Assembly (NCBI GenBank): GCA_031556065.1
Contig: JAVBTR010000032.1
Coordinates: 1 to 64,000, forward strand
Direction of reading: 5' to 3'
From: JAVBTR01 sp031556065
GTDB taxonomy: Bacteria > Bacillota > Clostridia > Christensenellales > Aristaeellaceae
Length of the DNA stretch: 64,000 nucleotides
The notes under the pieces are model-generated. The model saw nothing but the letters and a program-made list of their open reading frames with translations, was not told where the DNA came from and made no database searches. This document shows, piece after piece, positions 16,879-26,874 of this stretch. Each line of letters begins with the position of its first letter. Within the stretch, counting starts at the first letter, position 1. Both the position numbers and the translations under genes were made by a program.

Positions 16879-18855
16879 ATGCAAAACAATTATAATGCGG
16901 GAAATATTCAGGTGCTGGAAGGGCTGGACGCCGTTCGTATGCGGCCGGGGATGTACATCGGCTCCACCGGGCAAAGGGGCTTGCATCACCTTCTATGGGA
17001 AATTGTAGACAACGCCATCGACGAAGCATCCAACGGTTTTGCTTCGGAAATTGGCGTGACCCTGCACCAGGATGGTTCCGCTTCTGTGTGGGATAATGGT
17101 CGGGGGGTGCCGGTGGACGAGCACCCTACGCTGCATATTCCCGGCGTAGAGGTGATCTACACCAAGCTCCACGCTGGTGGCAAGTTCAACCAGGAAAATT
17201 ACAGCTACTCCGGGGGCCTCCACGGTGTGGGCGCCTCTGTTGTGAATGCCTTATCCAAGTGGCTCACAGTAGACGCCTACGTTAACTGGACCCATTACCG
17301 CATGGAATTTGTAACCGAGTACGACGCCAAGGCCGGAAAGGTTGTGGTGGGCCATGCCAAGGGCGGCCTTCAGCGCATTGGCAATACCAGAAAAAAGGGG
17401 ACCACTGTACGTTTTTTGCCCGACGATAACATTTTTGAAGATTGCAAGTTCCAGGGAGAAACGGTTCTTCGCCGTTTACGGGAGCTGGCTTATTTGAACA
17501 GGGGTATTACCATTCATTTCACCGACGAAAGAACCCGGGATGAAGAAAAGCGCAATAAGGTTTTCTGCTACGAGGGTGGCATTATCGATTATGTGAAGTA
17601 TTTGAACGCCGATAAAACCTTATTACAAGATGAGCCTATTTATTTGGAGGGCAACCGTGAGGGCACCATTTGCCGGGTGGCCATTCAATACACCGACGGC
17701 TATACGGAGAACGTGTTTTCCTACGTCAATAACATTCCTACTGCCGAAGGCGGCACCCACGAGGCAGGCTTCCGGGCCGCCTTTACCAAGGCTTTTAACG
17801 ATTATGCCCGAAAAATCGGCGCATTAAAAGAAAAAGACAATAACCTGGCCGGGGAAGATTTCAGAGAAGGCATGACCTGCGTTTTAACTGCCATGGTGAA
17901 AAACCCCCAATTTGAGGGACAAACCAAGGGCCGCTTAGGCAATACGGAAGTACGGCCTGCTGTGGAAGCCATTGTGACACAAAAATTAAGCGAGTTTTTA
18001 GACGATCTTCGCAACCAAGAAATCGCCACCAAGATCACCGAAAAAGCGGTTCACGCCGCAAGGGTCCGGGAAGCAGCTAGAAAGGCCCGAGATGTGGCCC
18101 GCCAGCGCAATTCACTGGAAGCTGCCCCTTTGGTTGGCAAGCTTTCTTCCTGCACCGGAAGAAAAGCCCAGGACAACGAATTGTTTATTGTTGAAGGCGA
18201 TTCCGCAGGCGGCTCCGCCAAGCAAGGCCGGGACCGCAGGTTTCAGGCCATTCTTCCCCTGCGCGGAAAGCCGCTCAATGCGGAAAAGAAGCCCCTTGAT
18301 AAGGTGCTGGGCAACGAAGAATTCCGCTCCATTATTACGGCGTTGGGCACCGGTATTGACGAAAGCTTCGATATAAGCAACCTCAAATACCATAAAGTCA
18401 TCATTCTTTCCGATGCAGATCAGGACGGCGCCCACATCAGGGCCATTCTTCTTACCTTCTTTTACCGCTACATGCGGGATTTGGTGGCTCAGGGCCATGT
18501 ATACATTGGCATGCCGCCCTTGTACAAGGTACAAAAGGGCAGCAATATTCAATACGCCTATGACGACCGTGAACTGGCAAAGGTGCAAAAAGCCGTTGGC
18601 CGGGGGTATATGCTCCAGCGTTATAAAGGTTTAGGGGAAATGAACCCAGAGCAGCTTTGGCAGACCACCATGGACCCAGAGTACCGAAAGCTGATTCAGG
18701 TTACCATCGACGACGCGGCCGAAGCGGACCGGATCATCACCATCTTAATGGGCGACAAGGTGGAACCCCGCCGGGATTACATTTCCGCCCACGCCAACTT
18801 TAACCGCCAAGACAACTTTGAGCCTACCACTGCGTTGGAAGGGGGTAACCGCTAA
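16879..18855 (+). CDS. parE: Type IIA topoisomerase ATPase subunit (ParE/GyrB type)
   Basis: 658 residues. GHKL ATPase domain (VLEGLDAVRMRPGMYIGST, EIVDNAIDEASNG, DNGRGVP, YSGGLHGVGASVVNAL), transducer, then the TOPRIM domain (VEGDSAGGSAKQGRDRRFQA, SDADQDGAHI) and the C-terminal YKGLGEMNPEQLW. It works as a heterotetramer with the next gene, whose start overlaps this stop by one base. Residues in the TOPRIM region look GyrB-like, but the partner lacks a GyrA box, so topoisomerase IV is preferred; gyrase paralogue remains possible. No oriC genes (dnaA, dnaN, recF) lie nearby, which supports the non-gyrase reading. Confidence 0.93.
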   Translation: MQNNYNAGNIQVLEGLDAVRMRPGMYIGSTGQRGLHHLLWEIVDNAIDEASNGFASEIGVTLHQDGSASVWDNGRGVPVDEHPTLHIPGVEVIYTKLHAGGKFNQENYSYSGGLHGVGASVVNALSKWLTVDAYVNWTHYRMEFVTEYDAKAGKVVVGHAKGGLQRIGNTRKKGTTVRFLPDDNIFEDCKFQGETVLRRLRELAYLNRGITIHFTDERTRDEEKRNKVFCYEGGIIDYVKYLNADKTLLQDEPIYLEGNREGTICRVAIQYTDGYTENVFSYVNNIPTAEGGTHEAGFRAAFTKAFNDYARKIGALKEKDNNLAGEDFREGMTCVLTAMVKNPQFEGQTKGRLGNTEVRPAVEAIVTQKLSEFLDDLRNQEIATKITEKAVHAARVREAARKARDVARQRNSLEAAPLVGKLSSCTGRKAQDNELFIVEGDSAGGSAKQGRDRRFQAILPLRGKPLNAEKKPLDKVLGNEEFRSIITALGTGIDESFDISNLKYHKVIILSDADQDGAHIRAILLTFFYRYMRDLVAQGHVYIGMPPLYKVQKGSNIQYAYDDRELAKVQKAVGRGYMLQRYKGLGEMNPEQLWQTTMDPEYRKLIQVTIDDAAEADRIITILMGDKVEPRRDYISAHANFNRQDNFEPTTALEGGNR

Positions 18856-21311
18856 TGGCCGATAAAAAAGGGAATGAGCCCATGAAGATTGCCGCCGAAG
18901 TGATTCAGTCTTCCATGGAAGAAGTAATGCACGATTCCATGATCCCCTATGCGGAGCATGTTATCTTAGAACGTGCCCTGCCCCGGGTGGAGGATGGTCT
19001 AAAGCCCGTGCAGCGTCGGATTTTATTCACCATGAGCGAGCTAGCCATCACGCCGGACAAGCCTCACCGCAAATGCGCCCGTATTGTAGGCGACTGCCTT
19101 GGTAAATACCACCCTCATGGGGATTCCTCTGTTTACGGAGCTCTGGTGCGCATGGCCCAGCCTTTTTCCCTTCGGGGCACCTTGGTAGACGGTCATGGCA
19201 ACTTCGGTTCCGTGGACGGGGACAGCGCCGCCGCCATGCGTTACACGGAAGCCAGAATGACCCCTTTAGCCATGCTTATGCTTAAAGATTTAGACAAGGA
19301 CACCGTTTCCTTTTCCTTAAACTTCGACGATTCCCTAAAAGAACCGGACTTGTTGCCTGCTTATTTCCCAAATCTGCTTGTCAACGGGGCAGATGGCATC
19401 GCGGTAGGCCTTGCCACCAATATTCCCCCACACAACTTAAAAGAAGTTTCCGCCGCTGTGGAAGCCCTAATTGATAACCCAGCCATCACCACAAAAGAAC
19501 TGATGCAGTACGTGCCCGCACCAGACTTCCCCACCGGCGGCGTGCTGTTGGATACGGAAGAAATCCAGCGAGCCTATGAAACAGGCCGCGGCAAATTGCA
19601 GCTACGCGCCCGGGTGCACATCGAAGATGGCTCCGCTGGACGTAAATTGCTGGTGATTACGGAAATTCCATACCAAGTATCCAAATCCGCTATGCTTGAA
19701 AAAATACTGAAGCTTTCCGAAGAAAAAAAGGCTGCGCTGGGTTGCATCTACGACATCCGCGACGAATCCGACAGAACGGGTATGCGGGCTGTAGTGGAGC
19801 TTCGCAAGGAAGCCGACCCCCAGCGGGTGCTTTCATACCTTTACAAATATTCCGATCTGCAAACCACCGTTGGGGCCAACATGGTGGCCATTGCCGATGG
19901 GAAACCTAAGCAAATGGGCCTAAAAGAAATTCTTTCTTATTTCATTAAGCACCAGCGCAATGTGGTGACCCGCAGAACCCAGTTCGATCTGGATCAGGCC
20001 AAGGCCCGGGTGGAAATCTTGCAGGGCCTGATGGTGGCGGTGGACAATTTAGACGAAGTGATCGCTCTGATCCGGGCCAGCAAAAACCCCAAGGAGGCCA
20101 AAGAAAGATTAATGGCCACCTTTGAATTAACCGCGCCACAGGCCCAGGCTATTTTGGATATGCGCTTGCAGCGGCTTACCAACCTGGAAATTCTAGCCCT
20201 GCGCAAAGAATATGAAGAATTGCTAAAGCTGATCGATAAATTGGAAAGCATTTTAAAAAGCGAAAAAAAGCTTTTAAATGTGATTAAACAAGAGTTAAGC
20301 CAAGTGGTGGCGGAATACCATTCCGACCGCTTGACCACCCTAGAAAAAGAGAATGCCATTTCTGCCGAAATTCTAGATGAGACCCCCGTGCCGGAAGAAG
20401 CGGTAGTGCTGTTCACCCGCTCCGGCTATCTGCGCCGGATGTACCCCAAATTCTACGAAAAGCTGCCCAGTGTGAACCCGCTGGAAACCCCGGAAGAGTT
20501 GCCCCGGTTCCTGTTCAATACCATGACAGACCACACCCTGCTTTTCTTCACTAACAAGGGCAATTGCTACACCATGAACGTAGGCAGCCTGCCGGAATTC
20601 AACAAACCCAAGGACAGAGGCCAGCTTCTTTCAGGAGTGCTCCAGGGGCTTGAAACCGATGAAACCCTGGCCACCCTCATGTGCGTCAAAATGAGCGATC
20701 TGGCTTCCAGCCCGGATTTCCTGTTTATTACCAAGCAGGGCATGATCAAGCGGACTCTCGCCTCTGAATACGACATCCGCCGTTCTAAGTTCCAAGCCGT
20801 ATCCCTGAAGGGCACGGATGAGCTTTTTATGGCGATCACAGCGCCCCAGGCAGAGGATCTCCTCTTCATCAGCAAAGCCGCCATGTCCATCCGCTTCGCG
20901 CAGGATACGGTGCCTGCTCAAGGCCGTGTGGCAGGCGGCGTCAAAGCCATGCAGCTGGAAATTAAGGACGAGCTGATTTTCGCCGCTGCCGCCGATGCAG
21001 CCAAGCAAGTGCTTCTGTTCTCTGAACGGGGCAGCGCCAAGCGTCTGTTTATGAGCGATTTCGATCGTCAGAACCGTAATGGCAAAGGCATCCGCGCCTT
21101 CTACTTCAACAAAAACGGCTCCAACGGAAATCATTTAGCCAAGGCCCTTGTATTGGATGACTCCGTGACCAGCCTGATCGTTCTCCAGGCCCAAAGCCCC
21201 GCCGGCACTTTCATGCCGGATGAAATCGCTCTCCAGCAGAAAACGGATAAGGGCAAGCCTTATGTCCTGGCCATTATGGAGGATATTGTCACTGACGTAT
21301 TGCCCCAATAA
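18855..21311 (+). CDS. parC: Type IIA topoisomerase DNA-cleavage subunit (ParC/GyrA type)
   Basis: 818 residues. Cuts and rejoins DNA: catalytic Tyr130 in AAAMRYTEARM; quinolone region GKYHPHGDSSVYGALV with Ser91. The C-terminal propeller (from about 515) has no QRRGGRG-type GyrA box, and its first blades (FLFNTMTDHTLLFFTNKGN, KPKDRGQLLSGV) resemble ParC of Gram-positives, so decatenation rather than negative supercoiling is expected. The winged-helix region around Tyr130 is closer to GyrA. Translationally coupled to parE; the P-type ATPase follows after 14 bases. Confidence 0.92.
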   Translation: MADKKGNEPMKIAAEVIQSSMEEVMHDSMIPYAEHVILERALPRVEDGLKPVQRRILFTMSELAITPDKPHRKCARIVGDCLGKYHPHGDSSVYGALVRMAQPFSLRGTLVDGHGNFGSVDGDSAAAMRYTEARMTPLAMLMLKDLDKDTVSFSLNFDDSLKEPDLLPAYFPNLLVNGADGIAVGLATNIPPHNLKEVSAAVEALIDNPAITTKELMQYVPAPDFPTGGVLLDTEEIQRAYETGRGKLQLRARVHIEDGSAGRKLLVITEIPYQVSKSAMLEKILKLSEEKKAALGCIYDIRDESDRTGMRAVVELRKEADPQRVLSYLYKYSDLQTTVGANMVAIADGKPKQMGLKEILSYFIKHQRNVVTRRTQFDLDQAKARVEILQGLMVAVDNLDEVIALIRASKNPKEAKERLMATFELTAPQAQAILDMRLQRLTNLEILALRKEYEELLKLIDKLESILKSEKKLLNVIKQELSQVVAEYHSDRLTTLEKENAISAEILDETPVPEEAVVLFTRSGYLRRMYPKFYEKLPSVNPLETPEELPRFLFNTMTDHTLLFFTNKGNCYTMNVGSLPEFNKPKDRGQLLSGVLQGLETDETLATLMCVKMSDLASSPDFLFITKQGMIKRTLASEYDIRRSKFQAVSLKGTDELFMAITAPQAEDLLFISKAAMSIRFAQDTVPAQGRVAGGVKAMQLEIKDELIFAAAADAAKQVLLFSERGSAKRLFMSDFDRQNRNGKGIRAFYFNKNGSNGNHLAKALVLDDSVTSLIVLQAQSPAGTFMPDEIALQQKTDKGKPYVLAIMEDIVTDVLPQ

Positions 21312-21325
21312 GAAAGGGTTCTTCG

Positions 21326-23635
21326 ATGGATTTTAGCGGCTTATCTTCTTTAGAGGTTGAACAAAAGCAGCAGGCTGGTCAGGTGAACCTGGACGAAAGC
21401 CGGCAAGGAAAGCCAACAGCCCGAATTTGGTTTGAAAACATTTTTACCCTGTTCAATATTTTAAATTTCGCCATTGCCCTACTTTTATTGGCGGTAGGCT
21501 CCTATCGTAATATGCTGTTTATGGGTGTGGTTGTTGCCAACACGTTGATCAGCACCCTTCAGGAAATTCGCGCCCGAAACACCTTAAGAAAATTAAATGT
21601 ACTAGCCCGGAGCCATGTTCAGGTCATACGCGACGGCAAAGAAACCACCTGCTATCCGGATGAACTTGTTTTAGATGATGTATGTGTCTTTAAAACCGGC
21701 AGCCAGATTTGCGCCGACGCAGTAGTGCTTCAAGGCAACGCCGGGGTCAATGAAGCGCTTTTAACCGGTGAAAGCGACGCGGTTGAAAAACAACCTGGAG
21801 ACCTGCTTTTATCCGGCAGCTTTGTGGTGGAAGGGCAGGTACTCTGCCAACTTACCAAGGTGGGCAAGGATTGCTACGCCCGGCAGATCGTAAACTCCGC
21901 CGAAGGTATTGAAAAGGATACGGGTCTATTAATGGCCTCCATGAAGCGCATTGTAAAGATCACCAGCATTTTGCTCATTCCCTTGGGCATTGCTTTGTTC
22001 CTGCGCCAGGTCTTCTTTTTCGATGCCTCCATCCAGAACGCTATTCCCGTTGCCGCCGCTGCCATGATCGGCATGATCCCCGAAGGGCTGATGCTTTTAA
22101 CAGGTATGTCGCTGGCCCTTGGGGTTATTAATCTGGGGAAACAGCAAATTCTTGTTTCCCAGCTATATGCCATTGAATCCCTGGCTCGGGTAGACGTATT
22201 GTGCTTGGACAAAACCGGCACCCTTACCACCGGCGATATGCACCTATCCGGCACGGCCCTAGAGCAAGAAGGTTTTTCAGAGGCCATCAGCCTTTGGCTT
22301 AGTGCTTTGAATGAAGACAGTTCCACTTTTAAAGCCATCCGGGCTGGCTTTTCACCCAACAGAGATGCAGCCGTCCAAACAATAATCCCCTTTTCTTCCA
22401 AGCGCAAATGGAGCGGCGCCCATTTTAAACAGGGCCAAACAGTGGTGGTAGGCGCTCCTGAGTTTCTTCTAAATGATGCCACCACCCTGGAAACAGTTAA
22501 CAGCTTTGCCGAGCAGGGGTACCGTGTTCTGGCAGTTCTTAAAGGCGAAGCGGATTTTAATGACAAAGACCTGCCGCAAGATATGCGGCTTATGGGGCTT
22601 TTGCTCATTAGTGATGTCCTGCGCCAAGGGGTCAAAGAAACCCTTGGCTTCTTTAGTGCACAGGGGGTTACTTTAAAGGTTATTTCCGGAGACAATCCTG
22701 TGACTGTCAGCCTCATCGCCCAAAAGGCGGGCATTCCCGAAGGGGAAAAGTATATCGATACCAGGGAAATTGAAACCGATGCCCAATTGCTGGAAGCCGC
22801 TTCCACTAAAACCGTGTTTGGCCGGGTCTCCCCGGAAATGAAAAAGCGCCTGGTAAAGGCACTTCAATCCCTTGGGCACACCGTGGCCATGACAGGGGAT
22901 GGGGCGAATGATATTCCGGCCCTTAAAACCGCCAACTGCGGCATTGCCATTCCCGGCGGAGCGGATGCGGTGAAATATGCCGCCCACCTTACCTTATTGG
23001 ATGGCAGCTTTGCCGCCCTGCCCCAAGCTGTTTATGAAGGACGCCGGGTGATTAACAACATTACCCGGGCCGCGTCGCTGTTTCTGGTGAAAACTTTATT
23101 TTCTTTAGGTCTCACAGCGCTGCTTCTAATTATCCAGCATGAATATCCCTTCCAGCCCATTCAGTTAACCCTGATCAGCTCTTTCACCATCGGCATTCCT
23201 ACATTTTTTCTGGCCTTCGCCCCAAACCGTGCAAGGGTGGAAGGGAACTTTCTGCAAAACGTGCTGATCAATGCCCTGCCAGGCGCCTTCAGCGTTCTTA
23301 TTTGCATTATGGCCATTTTATCCTTCGCTGTGCCTCTTTCCTTAAGTCAGGCCAGCATTTCCACTTTATGTACGTATGTTACAGGCTTTTGCTGTTTAAC
23401 CACATTGTTTATTATTTGTCTGCCCCTTAACCGCTGGCGGCTTTTGCTGGTAGGTATCATGGGGGCCGCTTTTATCAGCACCACGCTTTTATTCCCGCAA
23501 GTATTTTTTCTGGTGCATCTGCCGCCAAAGCAGCTTGCGCTTTTATACGCGCTTCTTCCCTTCGGTGCAGGGGTGATTGCCCTTGTCCGCTATGGCCTTA
23601 AGCGAATCAGCGTTGCACTGCCACTGAATCCTTGA
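21326..23635 (+). CDS. Cation-translocating P-type ATPase (CtpE-like)
   Basis: 769 residues. Actuator TGES at 147-150, phosphorylation site DKTGTLT from Asp295, hinge MTGDGANDIPALK, and IPEGL in membrane helix 4 (251-255). About eight to ten membrane spans with a compact N-domain. The IPEGL motif and overall length fit the CtpE-type group, for which calcium transport has been reported in mycobacteria; the ion here is not determined by the sequence. No heavy-metal CPx motif is present. It starts 14 bases after parC and overlaps the converging CapA-like gene by 29 bases. Confidence 0.9.
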   Translation: MDFSGLSSLEVEQKQQAGQVNLDESRQGKPTARIWFENIFTLFNILNFAIALLLLAVGSYRNMLFMGVVVANTLISTLQEIRARNTLRKLNVLARSHVQVIRDGKETTCYPDELVLDDVCVFKTGSQICADAVVLQGNAGVNEALLTGESDAVEKQPGDLLLSGSFVVEGQVLCQLTKVGKDCYARQIVNSAEGIEKDTGLLMASMKRIVKITSILLIPLGIALFLRQVFFFDASIQNAIPVAAAAMIGMIPEGLMLLTGMSLALGVINLGKQQILVSQLYAIESLARVDVLCLDKTGTLTTGDMHLSGTALEQEGFSEAISLWLSALNEDSSTFKAIRAGFSPNRDAAVQTIIPFSSKRKWSGAHFKQGQTVVVGAPEFLLNDATTLETVNSFAEQGYRVLAVLKGEADFNDKDLPQDMRLMGLLLISDVLRQGVKETLGFFSAQGVTLKVISGDNPVTVSLIAQKAGIPEGEKYIDTREIETDAQLLEAASTKTVFGRVSPEMKKRLVKALQSLGHTVAMTGDGANDIPALKTANCGIAIPGGADAVKYAAHLTLLDGSFAALPQAVYEGRRVINNITRAASLFLVKTLFSLGLTALLLIIQHEYPFQPIQLTLISSFTIGIPTFFLAFAPNRARVEGNFLQNVLINALPGAFSVLICIMAILSFAVPLSLSQASISTLCTYVTGFCCLTTLFIICLPLNRWRLLLVGIMGAAFISTTLLFPQVFFLVHLPPKQLALLYALLPFGAGVIALVRYGLKRISVALPLNP

Positions 23636-24965
23636 GCACATCAGTTACCCGATTAAGGGCCTTTTCCATCACCTGAACCTGATCCTTGGCCATGTTTTCC
23701 GGCGGTTCATGGTTGCTTAGCACCGCATCGTAAACATACCGGCCCTCTTCCTTGTGCCGCCAGAAATAAACCGGCGAGTAGCTGACTTCGTCGAAGGAAA
23801 CCAGGCTCGTAAGGGGATCAAAGGTAATGTTTAAATGCAGCAAAAGGGAAGCGATGTTCACGCTTTCCCGGCTGCCTGTCATCAGCGCGCCTAAGGAATA
23901 GGCCACCAGCGTCTGCCGCGCAGTGCCGTCTGCCCTGTTGCCTGTTAAATACACAATGGGCTGCACCGCATGGCTGTGAGCGCCTAGAATCACATCGGCC
24001 CCCGCATCGGCTATCTGCTGGGCAAAGGCTGCTTGGGTTTTAGAGACCGTATGGGTATTGTCGCTGCCCCAGTGGCAAGACACAATAACCACCTGAGCAC
24101 CCTGGCTGCGAGCACCGACAATATCTTTTTGAATGTTTTCAATTTTAATTAAGGGAACAGCGTACTCCGCTTTCTCTTTTTTTGCTTTATTAGCAGAATC
24201 CAGGCTCTGGGTGTAATGAAGCAGCGCTACCTGAATACCGTTTATATTCATAATCAGCGTCTGCTCTGCATCGGCACCGCTTTCATATCCGCCCACCACA
24301 GAAAAGCCTTGGCTTTTCAAAGCATTGATGGTCTTTGTAAGACCTGCAAGCCCCAGGTCCATGCTCTTGTCTTGGCCGATAAAAGCCAAGTCAAACCCGG
24401 CTTCCTTCACCGCGTCCAATATTTCCTGGCGTGTGTTCAGATTGCTTAATTTTTGATCCTGGGCGATCAGGTTCTCCAGGGTGAATACCTTTAAATCTCC
24501 CCACACCGCATCGGATATGTGGGTGAGAAGTGCCGAAAAATCGTAGGTCTCACTTTCTTTATAATAGCAGGCATTTCGGATATCCTTATTAATTAGAAAG
24601 GAGCCTGCTGCCGTCAGCGTAAATGACTTTTTCTGGGGGACTGGGGTGGGCGTAGGTTCCAAGACCGTTTGGACAGGTGCTGCGGCCCCCGTGGTGGCCA
24701 ATTCACCGAAAGTCGGCGCCGGGGATGTGGCTTCCGTTTCTTCTTTTGCCGCCGACTGGAATATAGGGATGTCGGAAAGCTTTAACTCCGGCAAATCCAG
24801 GTTTTTCGCAATGGCAGATACGATATTTTGCGCGTCATCTATTTTCAATGTCGTTTGCCCGGCGATCATGGCCACCAGGCGAAAGCTTACGCCCAAGACA
24901 ACAACAGCTATCAAAATCATTAGTACCGTTCCCGCGGATATACCGCGGCGCTTTTTCTTTTTCAT
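23607..24965 (-). CDS. CapA-family (poly-gamma-glutamate capsule type) metallophosphatase-fold protein
   Basis: 452 residues. Membrane anchor at about 12-35 after a Lys-rich start, a Thr/Pro linker (LEPTPTPVPQ), then the CapA domain from about 115. Family motifs: TAAGSFLINKDI for the usual GDxML region, FTLENLI, VIVSCHWGSDN and ADVILGAHSHAVQPI with the histidines near the C-terminal half. The first motif is degenerate (GS rather than GD), so metal-dependent catalysis is uncertain. Relatives act in capsule export or are uncharacterised. AGGAGAGG precedes ATG 24965. Confidence 0.88.
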   Translation of the reverse strand: MKKKKRRGISAGTVLMILIAVVVLGVSFRLVAMIAGQTTLKIDDAQNIVSAIAKNLDLPELKLSDIPIFQSAAKEETEATSPAPTFGELATTGAAAPVQTVLEPTPTPVPQKKSFTLTAAGSFLINKDIRNACYYKESETYDFSALLTHISDAVWGDLKVFTLENLIAQDQKLSNLNTRQEILDAVKEAGFDLAFIGQDKSMDLGLAGLTKTINALKSQGFSVVGGYESGADAEQTLIMNINGIQVALLHYTQSLDSANKAKKEKAEYAVPLIKIENIQKDIVGARSQGAQVVIVSCHWGSDNTHTVSKTQAAFAQQIADAGADVILGAHSHAVQPIVYLTGNRADGTARQTLVAYSLGALMTGSRESVNIASLLLHLNITFDPLTSLVSFDEVSYSPVYFWRHKEEGRYVYDAVLSNHEPPENMAKDQVQVMEKALNRVTDVLKDSVAVQR

Positions 24966-25048
24966 ATGCCTCTCCTCTCCCCTTGGTTTATAAATTATAG
25001 CATATTTAAATCAAGGAGGAAAGGGCTGTAAAAAAGTGGCGACAACCC

Positions 25049-25076
25049 TTGACGAATTCAGCATTCTGTGTAATAG
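25049..25076 (+). promoter_or_regulatory. Predicted promoter for the C39-like peptidase
   Basis: TTGACG (25049-25054), 16-base spacer, TAATAG (25071-25076), 36 bases before the GTG start. Confidence 0.45.
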
Positions 25077-25112
25077 TACATTTGTTTATTAATTCCTCCA
25101 AGGAGATGTATT

Positions 25113-25976
25113 GTGCAAAAATATCTTAAAGGCATACAGGCAATTATAGCCGGTTTCACCGCAGCGCTTCTGTTCTTTGTTCCCGCGCTGGCCGAACCGG
25201 TTGCTGGCAGCGATATGGTTCAGTGGTTTAATTCCCAAACGCCTGTGAATTATTACGTGGATGTACCCATGCGTTCCCGTCCGGTTTTATATTACGCCCA
25301 GAACGACCCTGTATGGGAAAACGTCCGCTATCGCAACCGTAACAGCGAAGAAAAAAGGTACCGCACCATTGGTTCCGGCGGCTGTGAACCAGTAGCCACG
25401 GCCATTGCCCTAAGGTATTTGTTAAGCGATGAACAGCTTTGGACTTTAAATGAAATTACCTATGGTAAAAAAGGGTTTACATTTTGCACCTGTTCATGCG
25501 CGTACTTTCATTGCAACCATCAGCATGAGCAATTTAAAATTGAATCCATGGACGACATGGAGCGCTACTTGCCTATCGCCCTGGCCGGTTTCGCCGCAGG
25601 CAACAATCCTCTGGGCCGCGGAGGATATAATGCCATCAATATGATTCTTTCCTATTTCGATCTGCCTTATAAAAAAGGCAAAGGCGGGGTGGATGCGGTG
25701 ACCGCAGTGGACAATGGCGCCATCGCCATTATAAACGTGGGGACAGCCGAATGTCCTTTCACGCAAAACGGCCACTACCTTACCCTCATGGGAACCGATG
25801 AAACCTATCTGTATTTTCTGGATCCTTATTTGCACGATTACAAAGAGACCGATAAACGGCAGGTCCTGGAGCTTCTTTCCCCCGGCTTCGTTCGCGCCAA
25901 GCGCACCGATTTGAAATTTCTTGGCATTACAGGCTATCTGGCACTGTTCCCCAACGATACTGCCACCGAGCAATAA
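25113..25976 (+). CDS. Exported C39-like cysteine peptidase
   Basis: 287 residues from GTG 25113 (AAGGAG upstream). Signal peptide ends about ALAEP. The papain-like C39_2 domain starts YYAQNDPVWENVRY; the candidate catalytic Cys91 is in GSGGCEPVATAIAL, the His in QNGHYLTLMG and the third residue in FLDPYLHD. An insert at 121-138 (CTCSCAYFHCNHQH) holds four Cys and several His and could bind a metal. Substrate unknown; peptides in the envelope or environment are likely. Confidence 0.85.
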   Translation: MQKYLKGIQAIIAGFTAALLFFVPALAEPVAGSDMVQWFNSQTPVNYYVDVPMRSRPVLYYAQNDPVWENVRYRNRNSEEKRYRTIGSGGCEPVATAIALRYLLSDEQLWTLNEITYGKKGFTFCTCSCAYFHCNHQHEQFKIESMDDMERYLPIALAGFAAGNNPLGRGGYNAINMILSYFDLPYKKGKGGVDAVTAVDNGAIAIINVGTAECPFTQNGHYLTLMGTDETYLYFLDPYLHDYKETDKRQVLELLSPGFVRAKRTDLKFLGITGYLALFPNDTATEQ

Positions 25977-26006
25977 CCAGACCCACTATATAAGGAGGAA
26001 ACAACC

Positions 26007-26738
26007 ATGCGGATCAAAATCTTAAGCCTGGCCTTAATCATTATGATGCTGTTTCTTTTTATCCCCGCCGCGCAAGCCCAGTCCCTTTCAAGCTACACCA
26101 AAGCAAACGGCTATACTTATATCCAGTTAGGAAGCTACCCTCAGCAGATCGATGGCACTGTCCAGCCCATTGTTTGGCGGGTGCTCGAAGCCACTGAAGA
26201 TGAAGCGTTTTTGCTGAGCGAATACGTTCTATTCAACCACAGAGTGCATGAGGATTATTTGGAATACGAAGGGTTTGAAGGCCAATTTAATAAAACCGAT
26301 ATCTTCGTCATTCTAAATGAAACCTTTTTGCAAACCGCTTTTACGGACAAAGAACAGATCCTGTTGCTTAATAGTGAGGACCTGGGCAAGGTGTTTTTAA
26401 TTACGTCGGCAGATTTGCAAAACAAAGCTTATGGTTTTTTTACCAATCGTGACAGGCAGGCCTTTGGTACTGCTTATGCCATAGAAAATGGTCTGTTTAA
26501 ATACAGCAATTCCAAAACAGGCCGTGGCTCAAGCCCCTTTTGGACGCGCACCCGTTCCACCACCCTTGCCAGCGGGGTACGCTGCACGAAGGTGGATGGC
26601 AGCGTGGGCTATATCCGCTGCGTGGTAATGAATGAAGGCATCCGTCCCGCTGTCAAAATCAAGCTAAACCACGGAGAAATTGAAGTTCTCAGCGGCACTG
26701 GCACCTTGGATTCACCCTTTGTATTAAAAAGGGATTAA
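26007..26738 (+). CDS. Exported DUF6273 domain protein
   Basis: 243 residues. Signal peptide to about AQA, then a domain that starts YIQLGSYPQ, continues PIVWRVLEATEDEAFLLSEYVL and ends RCVVMNEGIRPAVKIKL, the pattern of DUF6273 proteins common in gut Firmicutes. Function unknown; the fold is often found attached to surface proteins. TAAGGAGGA is nine bases before ATG 26007, 30 bases after the C39-like gene, so the two are likely co-transcribed. Confidence 0.8.
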   Translation: MRIKILSLALIIMMLFLFIPAAQAQSLSSYTKANGYTYIQLGSYPQQIDGTVQPIVWRVLEATEDEAFLLSEYVLFNHRVHEDYLEYEGFEGQFNKTDIFVILNETFLQTAFTDKEQILLLNSEDLGKVFLITSADLQNKAYGFFTNRDRQAFGTAYAIENGLFKYSNSKTGRGSSPFWTRTRSTTLASGVRCTKVDGSVGYIRCVVMNEGIRPAVKIKLNHGEIEVLSGTGTLDSPFVLKRD

Positions 26739-26791
26739 TTGGCGCTATGCCTGGTAAAAACGGCCTCATGATTGCCTTACCACATTGGCCA

Positions 26792-26821
26792 TTGACTTTC
26801 AATCTGTTTACATACTAAAAT
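26792..26821 (+). promoter_or_regulatory. Predicted promoter for the PIG-L fusion gene
   Basis: TTGACT (26792-26797), 18-base spacer, TAAAAT (26816-26821), about 53 bases before the start. Confidence 0.55.
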
Positions 26822-26874
26822 GGTACGCAGCAATTGTTTATTTTTGCATAAATTTGTTTTCTTGAGAGGCTATC

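Noticed and set aside
21874..22806. 310-codon minus-strand frame
   Set aside because: Antisense to the P-type ATPase with intact motifs; Ser/Arg-rich composition typical of a shadow.
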